Shown here piece after piece: positions 9,401 through 16,796 of a DNA stretch of 64,000 nt. How positions within the stretch are numbered: position 1 is the first letter of the stretch; every line of letters begins with the position of its first letter. The translations under genes were made by a program, and so were the position numbers. Below the pieces are notes generated by a model. That model was not told the DNA's origin. It saw only the letters and a list, made by a program, of their open reading frames with translations, and did not search any database. The DNA comes from Deltaproteobacteria bacterium (GTDB taxonomy: Bacteria; Myxococcota_A; Polyangia; Polyangiales; Polyangiaceae), in contig JACRCQ010000042.1 of the NCBI GenBank assembly GCA_016218915.1, positions 124,001-188,000 of the forward strand, in the 5' to 3' direction.

Positions 9401-10236
9401 GCCGAGCACGTGGCTACCTTGCACGGGTCTGTGGATGCCGGACAATCGGAAGGTCCGTTGCATCCCACGCATTGCCCTTGCGCGTTGCACTTGCCGTTGG
9501 TCCCGCAGTCACCGCCGGCGACTGGCGTGCCGGTGCATACCGCGCTTAGGCAGGTATCCGGGGTCGTGCACACGTTGCCGTCGTCGCAGGTTGCGCCGTC
9601 AGCCTTGACCGGGTCCGAGCACGTTCCAGTCTGAGGATCGCAGGTCCCCACGTCGTGGCAGGTATCCGATGCAGTGCACACGACCGGATCGCCACCGACG
9701 CACACGCCGCTCTTGCACGTGTCGACCTTGGTGCAGGCTGTGCCGTCGTCGCACGCGATGTCATCTGCGGAGTTCGTCGTGCCGCAGAGCTGGTTGTTGC
9801 ACGTCCTGAGAAGGCACGCGCTTCCGGTGGCCGGGCAGTCTTCGGGCACGGAGCAAGGGGTACCACCCTCGCCGCCGTCGTCGCCGGAGTCGCCCGCACC
9901 GCCATCATCGCCGCCAACGCCCGCGGTTCCAGCGGTGCCAGCGGTTCCTGCTGAGCCGCCTTTGCCCGCCGTGCCAGCCGAACCACCCTTGCCCGCAGTG
10001 CCCGCGGTGCCGGCGCTGCCGCCCTTGCCCGCAGTGCCAGCTGTGCCCGCTGAGCCGCCTTTGCCCGCGGTGCCGGCAGTGCCGGCGCTGCCGCCTTTGC
10101 CCGCTGCGCCTCCGGTTCCCGCGACACCATCGTCGATCTGATCTCGATCGACCTTCGCGATGACTTCGCACCCCAGCCCAAAGGGAATGCCCGTCGCTGC
10201 CAACACCAAGAGCACTGACAGATTCAGCCGTCGCAT
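6472..10236 (-). CDS. Giant Cys-rich repeat lipoprotein with Big_5-like and lamin-tail domains
   Basis: 1254 residues. Signal peptide MRRLNLSVLLVLAATG ending in lipobox LGC (Cys23), followed by EVIAKVDRD. Residues 40-109 are a Gly/Ala/Thr/Ser stalk with a 12-residue repeat (GKGGSAGTAGTA). From 128 to about 800 there are Cys-rich repeats of two kinds: ten of the type CT-x2-DTC-x2-G-x-C and seven of the type CTA-x-DQCH-x2-GxC, each separated by CDDGNxC-like links. Then come a bacterial Ig-like Big_5 segment (about 805-925; STTPADGG, GLLINRSYKVRV), a lamin-tail domain (about 930-1110; SGVVISEVYGAGGN, YVVLHNRGTAAVSL), and a C-terminal beta-rich domain with YRYAYRFSLDGGSSW. The start has AAGGCGG upstream. 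Probably an outer-surface adhesin or matrix protein; function unknown. Confidence 0.9.
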   Translation of the reverse strand: MRRLNLSVLLVLAATGIPFGLGCEVIAKVDRDQIDDGVAGTGGAAGKGGSAGTAGTAGKGGSAGTAGTAGKGGSAGTAGTAGKGGSAGTAGKGGSAGTAGTAGTAGVGGDDGGAGDSGDDGGEGGTPCSVPEDCPATGSACLLRTCNNQLCGTTNSADDIACDDGTACTKVDTCKSGVCVGGDPVVCTASDTCHDVGTCDPQTGTCSDPVKADGATCDDGNVCTTPDTCLSAVCTGTPVAGGDCGTNGKCNAQGQCVGCNGPSDCPASTDPCKVATCSANVCGFGPASDGTVCDDNDLCTQTDTCTSGTCTGSNPKSCTALDQCHNVGVCDPSSGTCSNPSKPNNTPCNDGDLCTTVDTCESGACLGTTPVNCTALDQCHNIGVCNPTTGVCSDPAKADGVTCDDTNVCTTPDTCQAGACTGTPVAGGNCGTNGHCDANGQCVGCLNPTDCPATGDPCLVRTCVAGACGTAPATNGTACDDANPCTLTDTCQAGVCAPGTAKVCTASDQCHDAGVCNTTTGLCSNPPKVDNTGCTDGNACTLTDVCVAGSCTPGTPKVCTPSDQCHTAGTCDSGTGNCSNPVATNGTTCTDGNACTLNDTCQSGSCSPGTPKTCTASDQCHVAGTCDSGTGNCSNPNQTDGTTCNDNSLCTTGETCQAGSCTGGTVTTCTALDQCHDVGVCVPGTGVCTNPNKTDGSTCSDSNPCTTGDTCQGGACQSGTAVTCNGGTECQVNPGTCNTGTGVCDYTAAANGTSCTGFTHKPDECVSGSSRHYTNAASCQTGVCTEGYTDTVCACGCNSGTGTCQPAPSVLSTTPADGGTTSASTTIAVTFSLAMAPASLTAQTAAGACTGSIQVSLDNFASCIGFSSAAPIMSVGNTVATLRAQPGLLINRSYKVRVTTGATCSGGTPLASQYTSATGFTTTNPLTAGTSGVVISEVYGAGGNTNALWKNDYVVLHNRGTAAVSLAAMSIQYAGPTGSSWSRVNLTGSIPAGGYFLIQLNGGSNGATLPTPDLSSTSISMGASDGKIALVSNQTTLTGTCPLGSPVIDFFGYGTANCSEGGTAVSGLSITASGQRRGSGCTDTDVNSADFLVFTPAPLNSSATAFVCQPAQNESGAALEADYCTTQFPLSLTVSAGASSTVYGQIYEAGVTEAAGANSAVTAEFGYGPVTANPEYQQGWTWMAATYNVQSGNNDEYQATFTAPAAGAYRYAYRFSLDGGSSWTYCDNNQGDSGAGSNTGLTFDLVDLAPMTTN
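9919..10119 (-). repeat. 36-bp minisatellite encoding the Gly-rich stalk
   Basis: About five near-identical units (one shortened to 27 bases) encoding GKGGSAGTAGTA in the N-terminal stalk of the 1254-residue lipoprotein. Copy changes would lengthen or shorten the stalk in frame. Confidence 0.85.
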
Positions 10237-10387
10237 AGTCTGACCGCCTTGCAAGATGTGAAGTTGCTGCAACCAGGATTCGCCTGATCGCGCGCAGCGT
10301 CAAGCATCACGTGCGTCAAGATCAAGGCCCCGTGCCCGCTTGGCCGCAGGCTGGGCATGCCAGTGCCATGCTCCTGCGGAACGGGCT

Positions 10388-11620
10388 TTACTCGTAGACT
10401 TTCTCCTCGACAGCGTCAGCACGGGTGGCGTCGAGCTCCACATCGCGCACTGCGGCCTTTCTGCCCATCAGCTCCTTGGCGTACTCGTGCTGTACCAGCA
10501 GGTTCATGATCTCGTTGGTGCCGGTCCAGATCAGGGCGAGACGCACGTCACGGAGCATGCGCTCCACGGGAAACACCTCTGTGTAGCCGATTCCACCCAG
10601 AACCTGCATGGCATCGTTGACCGTAGCCCACGCAGCTTCGGTCGCGACCTTCTTGGCTTCCGACACCAGACGGCGTCCATCGAGCCCTGCATCCACGGTT
10701 CGCCCTGCGACAAAGCACAAGGCGCGCGCAGCGTCCGTGCGCGCCACCGCTTCGGCGATGCGGAAGCTGACACCTTCGAAGTCTCGGATGACACGGCCAA
10801 ATGCCTTGCGCTTGTGGGCGTACTTCGTCGCGACCTCCAGCACGGCTCGCCCCATGCCGAGCGCACCCCCCGCAGAGGTCATGCGCTCTGGCACCATCAT
10901 GCGATTGAAGACCTCGTAGCCGCCGTGCAGCTCGCCCACGAGATTCTCCTTGGGAACCCGGACGTCGCGAAAAACGATGCGTCCCGTACCGCCTCCGCGC
11001 GTGCCCATCAGACCATAGACGTGCTGCACCTCCACGCCCATGGCCCGCTCCACCAGAAACGCGGAGATCGCCTGGTGCGGCTTTGCCTTCTCATCACCCG
11101 TGCGCGCATAGATGAGGAAGAGATCTGCACCCATGGCGCCCACGACGAAGCGCTTCTGCCCATTGAGCAAGAAAGAGTCACCCTCCGCACGAGCGGTGGT
11201 GGTCGCACCGAAGAAGTCGCTGCCCCCGCGCGGCTCCGTGAGCCCTTCGGCAGACACCATCTCGCCGGAAATGAGCTTCACGAGGTACTTCGCGCGTTGC
11301 TCTTCCGTCCCGAAACGCACCAGCGCCTCGCCCACGATGCTGGGCATGGAGTAGGCGCATCCCAACGCAGTGCCGAGCACGCCGACCTCTTCGAGCGCTG
11401 CGAGCTCGGCGGTCCAGCTCATGCCGCGTCCACCGTACTTCTCCGGGAATCGCAGCCCCAGCAGATGGGCCTTGCCGAGCGCACGCACGTACTCGCGCGG
11501 ATACTCGACCTTGTCCGCATCCATGTCGCGCAGCAGCTGGGGATCGACCTGGTCACGCACGAACGCGCGCGCCTCATCGCGCACAGCGCGCTCTTGCCCG
11601 GACAGAAGCACGTCGAACAT
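10388..11620 (-). CDS. Acyl-CoA dehydrogenase
   Basis: 410 residues, the usual length. N-terminal helical domain (LLSGQERAVRDEARAFVRDQV), FAD-binding beta domain with GLTEPRGGSDFFGATTTA, and C-terminal helical domain with RKAFGRVIRDFEGVSFRIAE and DAMQVLGGIGYTEVFPVERM. The catalytic Glu region is present as IWTGTNEIMNLLVQHEYAKE. These enzymes oxidise acyl-CoA to enoyl-CoA with FAD, passing electrons to ETF; chain length cannot be told from sequence alone. Start: the ATG giving MFDVLLSGQ is preceded by GGAGG at the right distance, and that GGAGG lies inside the codons of a slightly longer in-frame start, which argues for the shorter form. The gene stands alone; the large lipoprotein gene begins 151 bases downstream. 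Confidence 0.93.
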   Translation of the reverse strand: MFDVLLSGQERAVRDEARAFVRDQVDPQLLRDMDADKVEYPREYVRALGKAHLLGLRFPEKYGGRGMSWTAELAALEEVGVLGTALGCAYSMPSIVGEALVRFGTEEQRAKYLVKLISGEMVSAEGLTEPRGGSDFFGATTTARAEGDSFLLNGQKRFVVGAMGADLFLIYARTGDEKAKPHQAISAFLVERAMGVEVQHVYGLMGTRGGGTGRIVFRDVRVPKENLVGELHGGYEVFNRMMVPERMTSAGGALGMGRAVLEVATKYAHKRKAFGRVIRDFEGVSFRIAEAVARTDAARALCFVAGRTVDAGLDGRRLVSEAKKVATEAAWATVNDAMQVLGGIGYTEVFPVERMLRDVRLALIWTGTNEIMNLLVQHEYAKELMGRKAAVRDVELDATRADAVEEKVYE

Positions 11621-11768
11621 CACAACCTCCACCTCTGGTTCGAGGAGCTGTCATCCTACGCACGGGTTCGTTGCACGCGTCAAGCAGCGCGCCTGCCTGG
11701 AACGCCCTGTCTTCGGAGCGAACTGTGCCCAATGCACCGGGCGCTGGTAGTCTGGCTCGACAGTCCCC

Positions 11769-12206
11769 ATGCGCCTCGTCCTCCTGCTCGCACTCCTTGC
11801 GGTCGGCTGCAGCCGCTCCGGCCCGTTGTGCCCGGCGCTGCAGAAGGATCCGACCACCTATACGAAGTCGGAGCTCGCGGCTCTGCCTGAAGTCGGGAGC
11901 TTGAAGGCGGTCCACGAGGAGCGTTCGAGGTCGCCGTTCAACGAGCACGCTGCGATCGAAGTACAAGCGGAGCTCGGGCCTCTGCGCGTGGACTACGAAG
12001 TCTGGGACTACAAAGGACAGCGCGTGACCGCTGGCAGGACCGCGTCGATCCGCGCCCCCGCGTGCGCGAATGAATCGTTCAAGCTGCTGATGACGAGCGA
12101 GTCGACGATCCGGCTGCGTCACGACACGGTGCGGGACCTGTGGATCGTCTCCAATCTCGACGATCCGCAAGGCGCGGTGGTGCTCAGGCGACTCGCGGGG
12201 CGCTAA
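11769..12206 (+). CDS. Small lipoprotein, unknown function
   Basis: 145 residues. MRLVLLLALLAVGCSRSG is a textbook lipoprotein signal with lipobox AVGC. The mature part has one further cysteine pair candidate (PLCPALQ and APACANES) and a beta-rich pattern (AIEVQAELGPLRVDYEVWDY, IRLRHDTVRDLWIVSN). I do not recognise a family. It is divergent from the acyl-CoA dehydrogenase (148 bases between starts) and convergent with the NamZ-fusion gene (23 bases between stops). Confidence 0.8.
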   Translation: MRLVLLLALLAVGCSRSGPLCPALQKDPTTYTKSELAALPEVGSLKAVHEERSRSPFNEHAAIEVQAELGPLRVDYEVWDYKGQRVTAGRTASIRAPACANESFKLLMTSESTIRLRHDTVRDLWIVSNLDDPQGAVVLRRLAGR

Positions 12207-12229
12207 GCCGCGACCGTCAGGGAGCGGGC

Positions 12230-14611
12230 TCAGTACAACAAGTGCCTGGCCCGCACCTGCCGGAACTGCTCCAGTCCGGGCTGCCACTGCGCAACGATCG
12301 AGGCCGTGGGCTCTCCACTCTCGATGCCGCGCACCGTGGCCGCATTCGCAAGAAGGCCGCCGAGAAGCTCGCGGTTCCAGTCGGTGGGGTACATGCGAAC
12401 CAGCTGACGCGCGATCTCGACTCCCACGCTCACCGGTTGGACAGTCTCTGGATCGACCACCACGATCCTCACGCCGAGACATGCGTGCCCGCCATACAGG
12501 CTCGCTTGAGGAACGAACTGCGCGGGCACAAAGTGCACGCCCGGCAGCTTTGCTTCCTCCAGCAAGGCCGCCAGCTTCCAGCCGTCCACCCACGGCGCAC
12601 CCACGTACTCGAAAGGATGGTCGGTCCCCCTGCCCACGCTCACGTTCGTTGCCTCGATCAGCGCAATGCCCGGATACAACCTCGCGGCGGCCGGCGAAGG
12701 CAGGTTCGGCGAGGGCCTCACCCACTTGAGACCGGTGTCCTCGAATCGATCGCCCCTGCGCCACCCTTCGAGCCGCACGACCTGAAGCTCTGCCCCGATC
12801 TTGCGCTCCACGTTCAACAGCGTCGCCAGCTCCCCAGGCGTCATTCCGTAGCGGATCGGGATGGAGTGGAAGCAGGTGAACGACTCGCTGCCCGCATCGG
12901 AGAGCGGCCCCTCCACCTGGGTGCCGCCGCTCGGATCCGGACGATCGAGCACCACGATCCTCAGCTTGTTCTCCGCTGCGGTCTCGAGCAGATGGCCGAG
13001 CGTGGTCGCATAGGTGAAGAACCGGACTCCAACGTCCTGCACGTCGTAGACGAGCGTGTCGATCCCTGCGAGCTGGCTTGGGGCCGGCTTCTTGCGCGGG
13101 CCGTAGAGGCTGTAGACCGGCAGCCCGGTGCGGCTGTCCACGCGATCCGCGACCGGAGCGTCCGCCTCGCCCCGGAGCCCATGCTCCGGGCTGAACAGCG
13201 CCACCATGGTCAGGTCCGGAACAGCCTTGAGCACATCGATGGTGGGGACCCCTTTCTTGTCGACGCCGGTCGGATTGGTCACCAACCCCACGCGTCTCCC
13301 CTTCAGCTCCTGGAATCCGTTCTTCTCGAGCACGTCGATGCCGGGCAGCGTGGCAGCTCCGGGTTGCGGGCCATGGACCGCTGCGCCCACGATCGTCGCG
13401 ACCTCTGCACGCACCCGCTTCGCGTCGCCTTTGCCATTCGGATGCAGGCGGCTCGCGAGGATGATCACCGCCGTCTCGCTCGACGGATCGATCCAGATCG
13501 AAGTGCCGGTGAACCCCGTGTGACCCACGCCTCCGAGGGGAAAGAGCCTGCCGCGGTTGCCCGAGTACCCTGTGTCGACGTCCCATCCGAGGGAACGCAT
13601 TCCGCCCGGGACCGCGCGCGGACGCGTCATCTCGCGCACCGAGTCCGGGGAAAGCACGCGACGACCGTCCAGCTCGCCGTGCGCCAGAATCATCCTGCAG
13701 AAGCGGGCTAGATCGTCGGCCGTGGAGAACAAGCCAGCGTTGCCGGCCACGCCCCCCATGCGGCTTGCCAGATAGTCGTGGACCTGGCCGCGCAGCATCA
13801 GGTCGCCACGACGCTCGGTCGGCGCGGTCCTGACGGCCAGCTCGCGACCGGGATTGAACCAGGTGTCCTTCATCCCGAGAGGCTCGACGAAGCTGGCCCG
13901 GAAGAACGCGTCGAGCCGCTCGCCGCTCACCCGTCGCACCACTTCCGCGAGAGCGATGTACCCGGCGTCGCTGTAGCGAAGCTTGCGTCCCGGCGGGTCC
14001 GTGATGTTGAGCGCTGCAACCGGAGCAACGAGAAGCGCCGGGTCGCTGGTGTTGTACGCGAGCGGCGTGGAAGCGGGCAGCCCGGAGACGTGAAGCAGAA
14101 GATGCTCGACCGTGATCCCTTGCTTGCCCTTGTCCGCGAACTCGGGCCAGTACTTGGCGACCGGGTCCGTCAGCTTGAGCTTGCCTCGCTCTGCGAGCAG
14201 GTGGATCGACGCAGCGGTGGCCACGGGCTTGGTCAACGACGCGAGGTCGAAGAGGGTGTCAGCGGTCATCGGCTCGTGTCCCGGCACTTCGGCGCGCAGG
14301 CCGTACGCCTTGCGAAAGACCGTCTTGTCTCGGTGCACCACGACCACGACCGCGCCTGGCAGCTCACCTCGTTCGATCGCGGACGAGACGGCTTGATCGA
14401 TTCCATCCAGGGCTGGAATGCGATCCGGAGCTTCGCGACGGGACGGCGCAGCAGGCGCCGGGGGCGGAGCAGATGGCGGAGCAGAGGCAACGGACGAAGC
14501 CGACTCCGATGCGATCGGCAGGGCAGCGTCGGGCTGTGGCTCGGGCCGTGCCCGCTTGCACGAGCATGTCACGAGCAGAGCCAGAGCGATCAGCCAGCGC
14601 AACACGGGCAA
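12230..14611 (-). CDS. Beta-lactamase-fold serine hydrolase fused to NamZ (DUF1343)
   Basis: 793 residues. The N-terminal hydrophobic segment ends in CSC and is followed by a Pro/Ala/Ser linker to about 60, so the protein is exported and possibly lipidated. Residues about 65-405 are a class-C beta-lactamase/esterase domain: nucleophile motif S125-L-T-K128 (LASLTKP), second motif Tyr in LRYSDAGYIAL (YSD in place of YSN), and HTGFTGTSIWIDP near the third motif. From about 415 to the end is a DUF1343/NamZ domain (LKGRRVGLVTNPTGVD, LFSPEHGLRG, VYDVQDVGVRFFTYATTL, RPSPNLPS). NamZ enzymes are exo-beta-N-acetylmuramidases of peptidoglycan turnover. A fused Ser hydrolase could act on the attached peptide or ester. 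Start is 15 bases after the GNAT-like gene, so they form an operon. Confidence 0.9.
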   Translation of the reverse strand: MPVLRWLIALALLVTCSCKRARPEPQPDAALPIASESASSVASAPPSAPPPAPAAPSRREAPDRIPALDGIDQAVSSAIERGELPGAVVVVVHRDKTVFRKAYGLRAEVPGHEPMTADTLFDLASLTKPVATAASIHLLAERGKLKLTDPVAKYWPEFADKGKQGITVEHLLLHVSGLPASTPLAYNTSDPALLVAPVAALNITDPPGRKLRYSDAGYIALAEVVRRVSGERLDAFFRASFVEPLGMKDTWFNPGRELAVRTAPTERRGDLMLRGQVHDYLASRMGGVAGNAGLFSTADDLARFCRMILAHGELDGRRVLSPDSVREMTRPRAVPGGMRSLGWDVDTGYSGNRGRLFPLGGVGHTGFTGTSIWIDPSSETAVIILASRLHPNGKGDAKRVRAEVATIVGAAVHGPQPGAATLPGIDVLEKNGFQELKGRRVGLVTNPTGVDKKGVPTIDVLKAVPDLTMVALFSPEHGLRGEADAPVADRVDSRTGLPVYSLYGPRKKPAPSQLAGIDTLVYDVQDVGVRFFTYATTLGHLLETAAENKLRIVVLDRPDPSGGTQVEGPLSDAGSESFTCFHSIPIRYGMTPGELATLLNVERKIGAELQVVRLEGWRRGDRFEDTGLKWVRPSPNLPSPAAARLYPGIALIEATNVSVGRGTDHPFEYVGAPWVDGWKLAALLEEAKLPGVHFVPAQFVPQASLYGGHACLGVRIVVVDPETVQPVSVGVEIARQLVRMYPTDWNRELLGGLLANAATVRGIESGEPTASIVAQWQPGLEQFRQVRARHLLY

Positions 14612-14626
14612 CAGCAGCGGGCCGAT

Positions 14627-15247
14627 CTACTCGTAGCCGCCAGACCACCGGGAGAAGGAGATGTCCATCTCGTGGATGTGATCCTCGAGGTGCTTCCAGA
14701 CGTCCTCGAGCTTGTTCGACATGATGATCACGTCGTGCAGCTTGCCATCCACGCCCTTGGCGTAGGCCTTGCGAACGACCTCGCGGGTGAATCCCTGTTG
14801 CTCGAGGAAGCCGATGAACGACTCGTGCTCCGCGAGCACTTCGGTTTCGAGCCGCTCCACGCCTGCCTTCTGCGCGATGCGGACCAGCTCTTCGCACAGC
14901 GCCTCTCGCAGGCCGAGATCCTCGTACTTCGGCTCGACCACGAGACGGATGTCCGCGATGTACCGCGTCCAGCCGAACATCGCGCGATCCATGGTGCCGT
15001 CCGCGACAAAGCTTCCGTCCTCCAACTCGGCCACGAGCCTCCAGTGGCTCTGCCCGTCGATCTGCTCGAGCCGCTTCGTGCCGACCTCACGGTTCTTTCC
15101 GACGTCGTATCGGAGGTGGTTCTTCACGGCCAGCGGCAGCTGGGCATAGAACGCCAGAAGCCGGTCGAGGTCTTTTTCCACCACCGGACGACGGATCAGG
15201 ACTTCGCGTCCGTCGCTCAGCCTGCACGTGACAACCTTGTGTTCCAT
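14627..15247 (-). CDS. GNAT-like acetyltransferase
   Basis: 206 residues starting MEHKVVTCRLSDGREVLIRR, with GTGAGGAACG before the ATG. The pattern RRPVVEKDLDRLLAFYAQL at the start, a central strand with ADIRLVVEPKYEDLGLREAL, then AGVERLETEVLAEHESFIGFLEQQGF fits the GNAT fold, including the acetyl-CoA loop position, although the canonical QxxGxG/A is replaced by KYEDLGLREAL. Similar proteins are often annotated as GNAT or acetyl-CoA-binding sensors. No signal peptide. Directly upstream of the beta-lactamase/NamZ fusion (15 bases), hinting at a role in murein or amino-sugar modification, but this is context only. Confidence 0.75.
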   Translation of the reverse strand: MEHKVVTCRLSDGREVLIRRPVVEKDLDRLLAFYAQLPLAVKNHLRYDVGKNREVGTKRLEQIDGQSHWRLVAELEDGSFVADGTMDRAMFGWTRYIADIRLVVEPKYEDLGLREALCEELVRIAQKAGVERLETEVLAEHESFIGFLEQQGFTREVVRKAYAKGVDGKLHDVIIMSNKLEDVWKHLEDHIHEMDISFSRWSGGYE

Positions 15248-15346
15248 GGCGTTCCTCACTGGATTCCCAACCGAACCAACCCTGGGGAGACCATACCACA
15301 CCGGATTGGAGCGCCAACCCCGGGCAGGCGGCGGAGCGAGGCAAAT

Positions 15347-15976
15347 TCACCTTTGTACGAGGATAGCCCGCGCAGGTGCTCCGTCAGCTCGCAGGATGCG
15401 CAGCGGCAGGCACCAAAGCTCATAGTCGCCTGCAGTCACTGCGCTCAAGTCGAGCCCTTCGACGACCACCACCGGCCCTTCGCCGATCAGCAAGACGCGA
15501 TGCGCAGGAAATCCGGCACCACCCGAGTCGTCCGACGCGTCGATGGATAGACAATCCGTCCCGATCAATCTTGCTCCGCATTCCTTTCGCAGAAAGGATG
15601 CGCCATCGGCAGTCAGGAACGCGTGATCGACGCGCGGCGGAGCCTGATGCATTTCTCCCCTGTGCGTCTTGAGCAGCAGGCGTTTCACGCTGCGAAGCGC
15701 GAGACGCTCCAACGCTGCTCGATCGATCGCTCTGGGTCCGGACTGCAAGTCCACGACGGTTGCCGGGCCGCACAGCGCCCCGAGGTCGAGCGTCTCCACT
15801 CCGCCGCTGCCTCCGAAGTGCGAGGGAGCATCCACGTGCGTGCCGCAGTGCGTGCTCATGCCGATGCGCGACAGCCTGTAGGGCTCATCGACAAGGCGCT
15901 CGAGCTCAAAGTGCGGGTCGCCCTCGTAGACTGCCGTCTCTGCGCTCAGCGGCAGGGAGATGTCGATCATTCGCAT
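15347..15976 (-). CDS. Kynurenine formamidase-like cyclase family hydrolase
   Basis: 209 residues. The zinc-binding signature HCGTHVDAPSHF is intact (His-x3-His-x-Asp-x3-His). It is followed by GVETLDLGALCGPATVVDLQ, a segment with LLLKTHRGEMHQ and the late LIGTDCLSIDASDD, all in the order expected for the cyclase/KynB-like metal hydrolase family (PF04199). The family hydrolyses N-formylkynurenine, isatin or similar amides. No tryptophan-catabolic gene is adjacent, so the substrate stays open. Two ATG codons six bases apart (15976 and 15970) are possible starts. Longer in-frame starts exist but would run into the divergent gene. Confidence 0.88.
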   Translation of the reverse strand: MRMIDISLPLSAETAVYEGDPHFELERLVDEPYRLSRIGMSTHCGTHVDAPSHFGGSGGVETLDLGALCGPATVVDLQSGPRAIDRAALERLALRSVKRLLLKTHRGEMHQAPPRVDHAFLTADGASFLRKECGARLIGTDCLSIDASDDSGGAGFPAHRVLLIGEGPVVVVEGLDLSAVTAGDYELWCLPLRILRADGAPARAILVQR

Positions 15977-16046
15977 GGCTGTCCCCGGTTCGCAGGCGGC
16001 AGTGTACACGTCGGGCGAGGCTCCCACCACGAGCAGAGGCCGTGCT

Positions 16047-16787
16047 ATGGCTACCGAAATGTCCGTCCGCTGCCCTGCGCCGCTCCTGCCTGCCATGCTG
16101 TCGCTCCTGGCTGGCATCGCCGCATGCGCCCACGGCAAGGACCTGGGACCGGAGCAGCCCGCCAATGTCACGGACGAGCGCCCCAAGATCGATCGAGGCC
16201 CCACCTCGACCGACTCGGACATCGGGGGCTTGAGCCAGGAGGACGTGGAAGATCAGTTCAAGACCTTGCACCCCCGCTTCCTCGACTGCGTCCAGCGGAC
16301 CTCGAGCAGGATCAACTACGTGGGTGGACGCGTCGCGCTGCGCATGCGGATCACGAAGCAGGGAGAGGTGCGGTGGGCGTACTTGACGGAATCGACGCTC
16401 GGGGATCGGGACGCAGAGCGCTGCGTGCTCGACGTCGTTCGCCACCAGACGTGGCCGCGCCCGCTCAGCGGCGAAGGGCTGGCCGAGAGCTCCTTCGAGG
16501 TCGACCCATCCGAAGCGCCGATCACCTGGCCGCAGTACAAGACCGCAGCGTTGGCGGATCGCGCGATGGGCGTGACCCGCAGATGTCGCAAGGGGATCGG
16601 CGGCACGTTCCAGGCGACAGCCTACGTCGGGCCCAAGGGTGACGTGATCGCAGCAGGTGTTGCTCCGCCGAATTCCAAGGGGGAAGAGGTGGCAGACTGC
16701 TTCGCCGAGGCGTTGCGCGCCATCCAGGTGGGGAACCTGACCGTGGGGCAGCGCAAGGCCGCCAAGGTGAGCTTCGCGATCCGGTGA
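16047..16787 (+). CDS. Lipoprotein with AgmX/PglI-type C-terminal domain
   Basis: 246 residues, start preceded by AGAGG. The signal peptide ends in lipobox IAAC. The mature protein has two copies of a motif typical of the myxobacterial AgmX/PglI C-terminal domain, in which a Cys-containing helix precedes a strand of form GxVxxxxxxxxxGxV: LDCVQRTSSRINYVGGRVAL, with ITKQGEVRWAYL, and later RRCRKGIGGTFQATAYVGPK with DVIAAG. Paired Cys are at DAERCVLDVV and VADCFAEALR. In Myxococcus such tails occur on gliding and secretion proteins; the neighbouring pilT/pilB genes fit a surface-motility theme, but a functional link is inference. Convergent with pilT, nine bases between stops. Confidence 0.82.
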   Translation: MATEMSVRCPAPLLPAMLSLLAGIAACAHGKDLGPEQPANVTDERPKIDRGPTSTDSDIGGLSQEDVEDQFKTLHPRFLDCVQRTSSRINYVGGRVALRMRITKQGEVRWAYLTESTLGDRDAERCVLDVVRHQTWPRPLSGEGLAESSFEVDPSEAPITWPQYKTAALADRAMGVTRRCRKGIGGTFQATAYVGPKGDVIAAGVAPPNSKGEEVADCFAEALRAIQVGNLTVGQRKAAKVSFAIR

Positions 16788-16796
16788 GCGTGGAGG

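Noticed and set aside
7366..9634. Long plus-strand frames opposite the 1254-aa lipoprotein
   Set aside because: They mirror the Cys-repeat periodicity of the real gene, lack start signals and have no recognisable domain.
10340..11890. 516-codon plus-strand frame opposite the acyl-CoA dehydrogenase
   Set aside because: The minus strand encodes a clear enzyme with catalytic Glu; the shadow is His/Arg-rich and runs into the next gene in the wrong frame.
11574..13586. 670-codon minus-strand frame overlapping the NamZ fusion
   Set aside because: Same strand but a different frame from the real fusion gene, and Arg/Gly/Ser-rich without motifs.
13778..15550. 590-codon plus-strand frame
   Set aside because: Antisense to the serine hydrolase domain and the GNAT-like gene; no domain visible.
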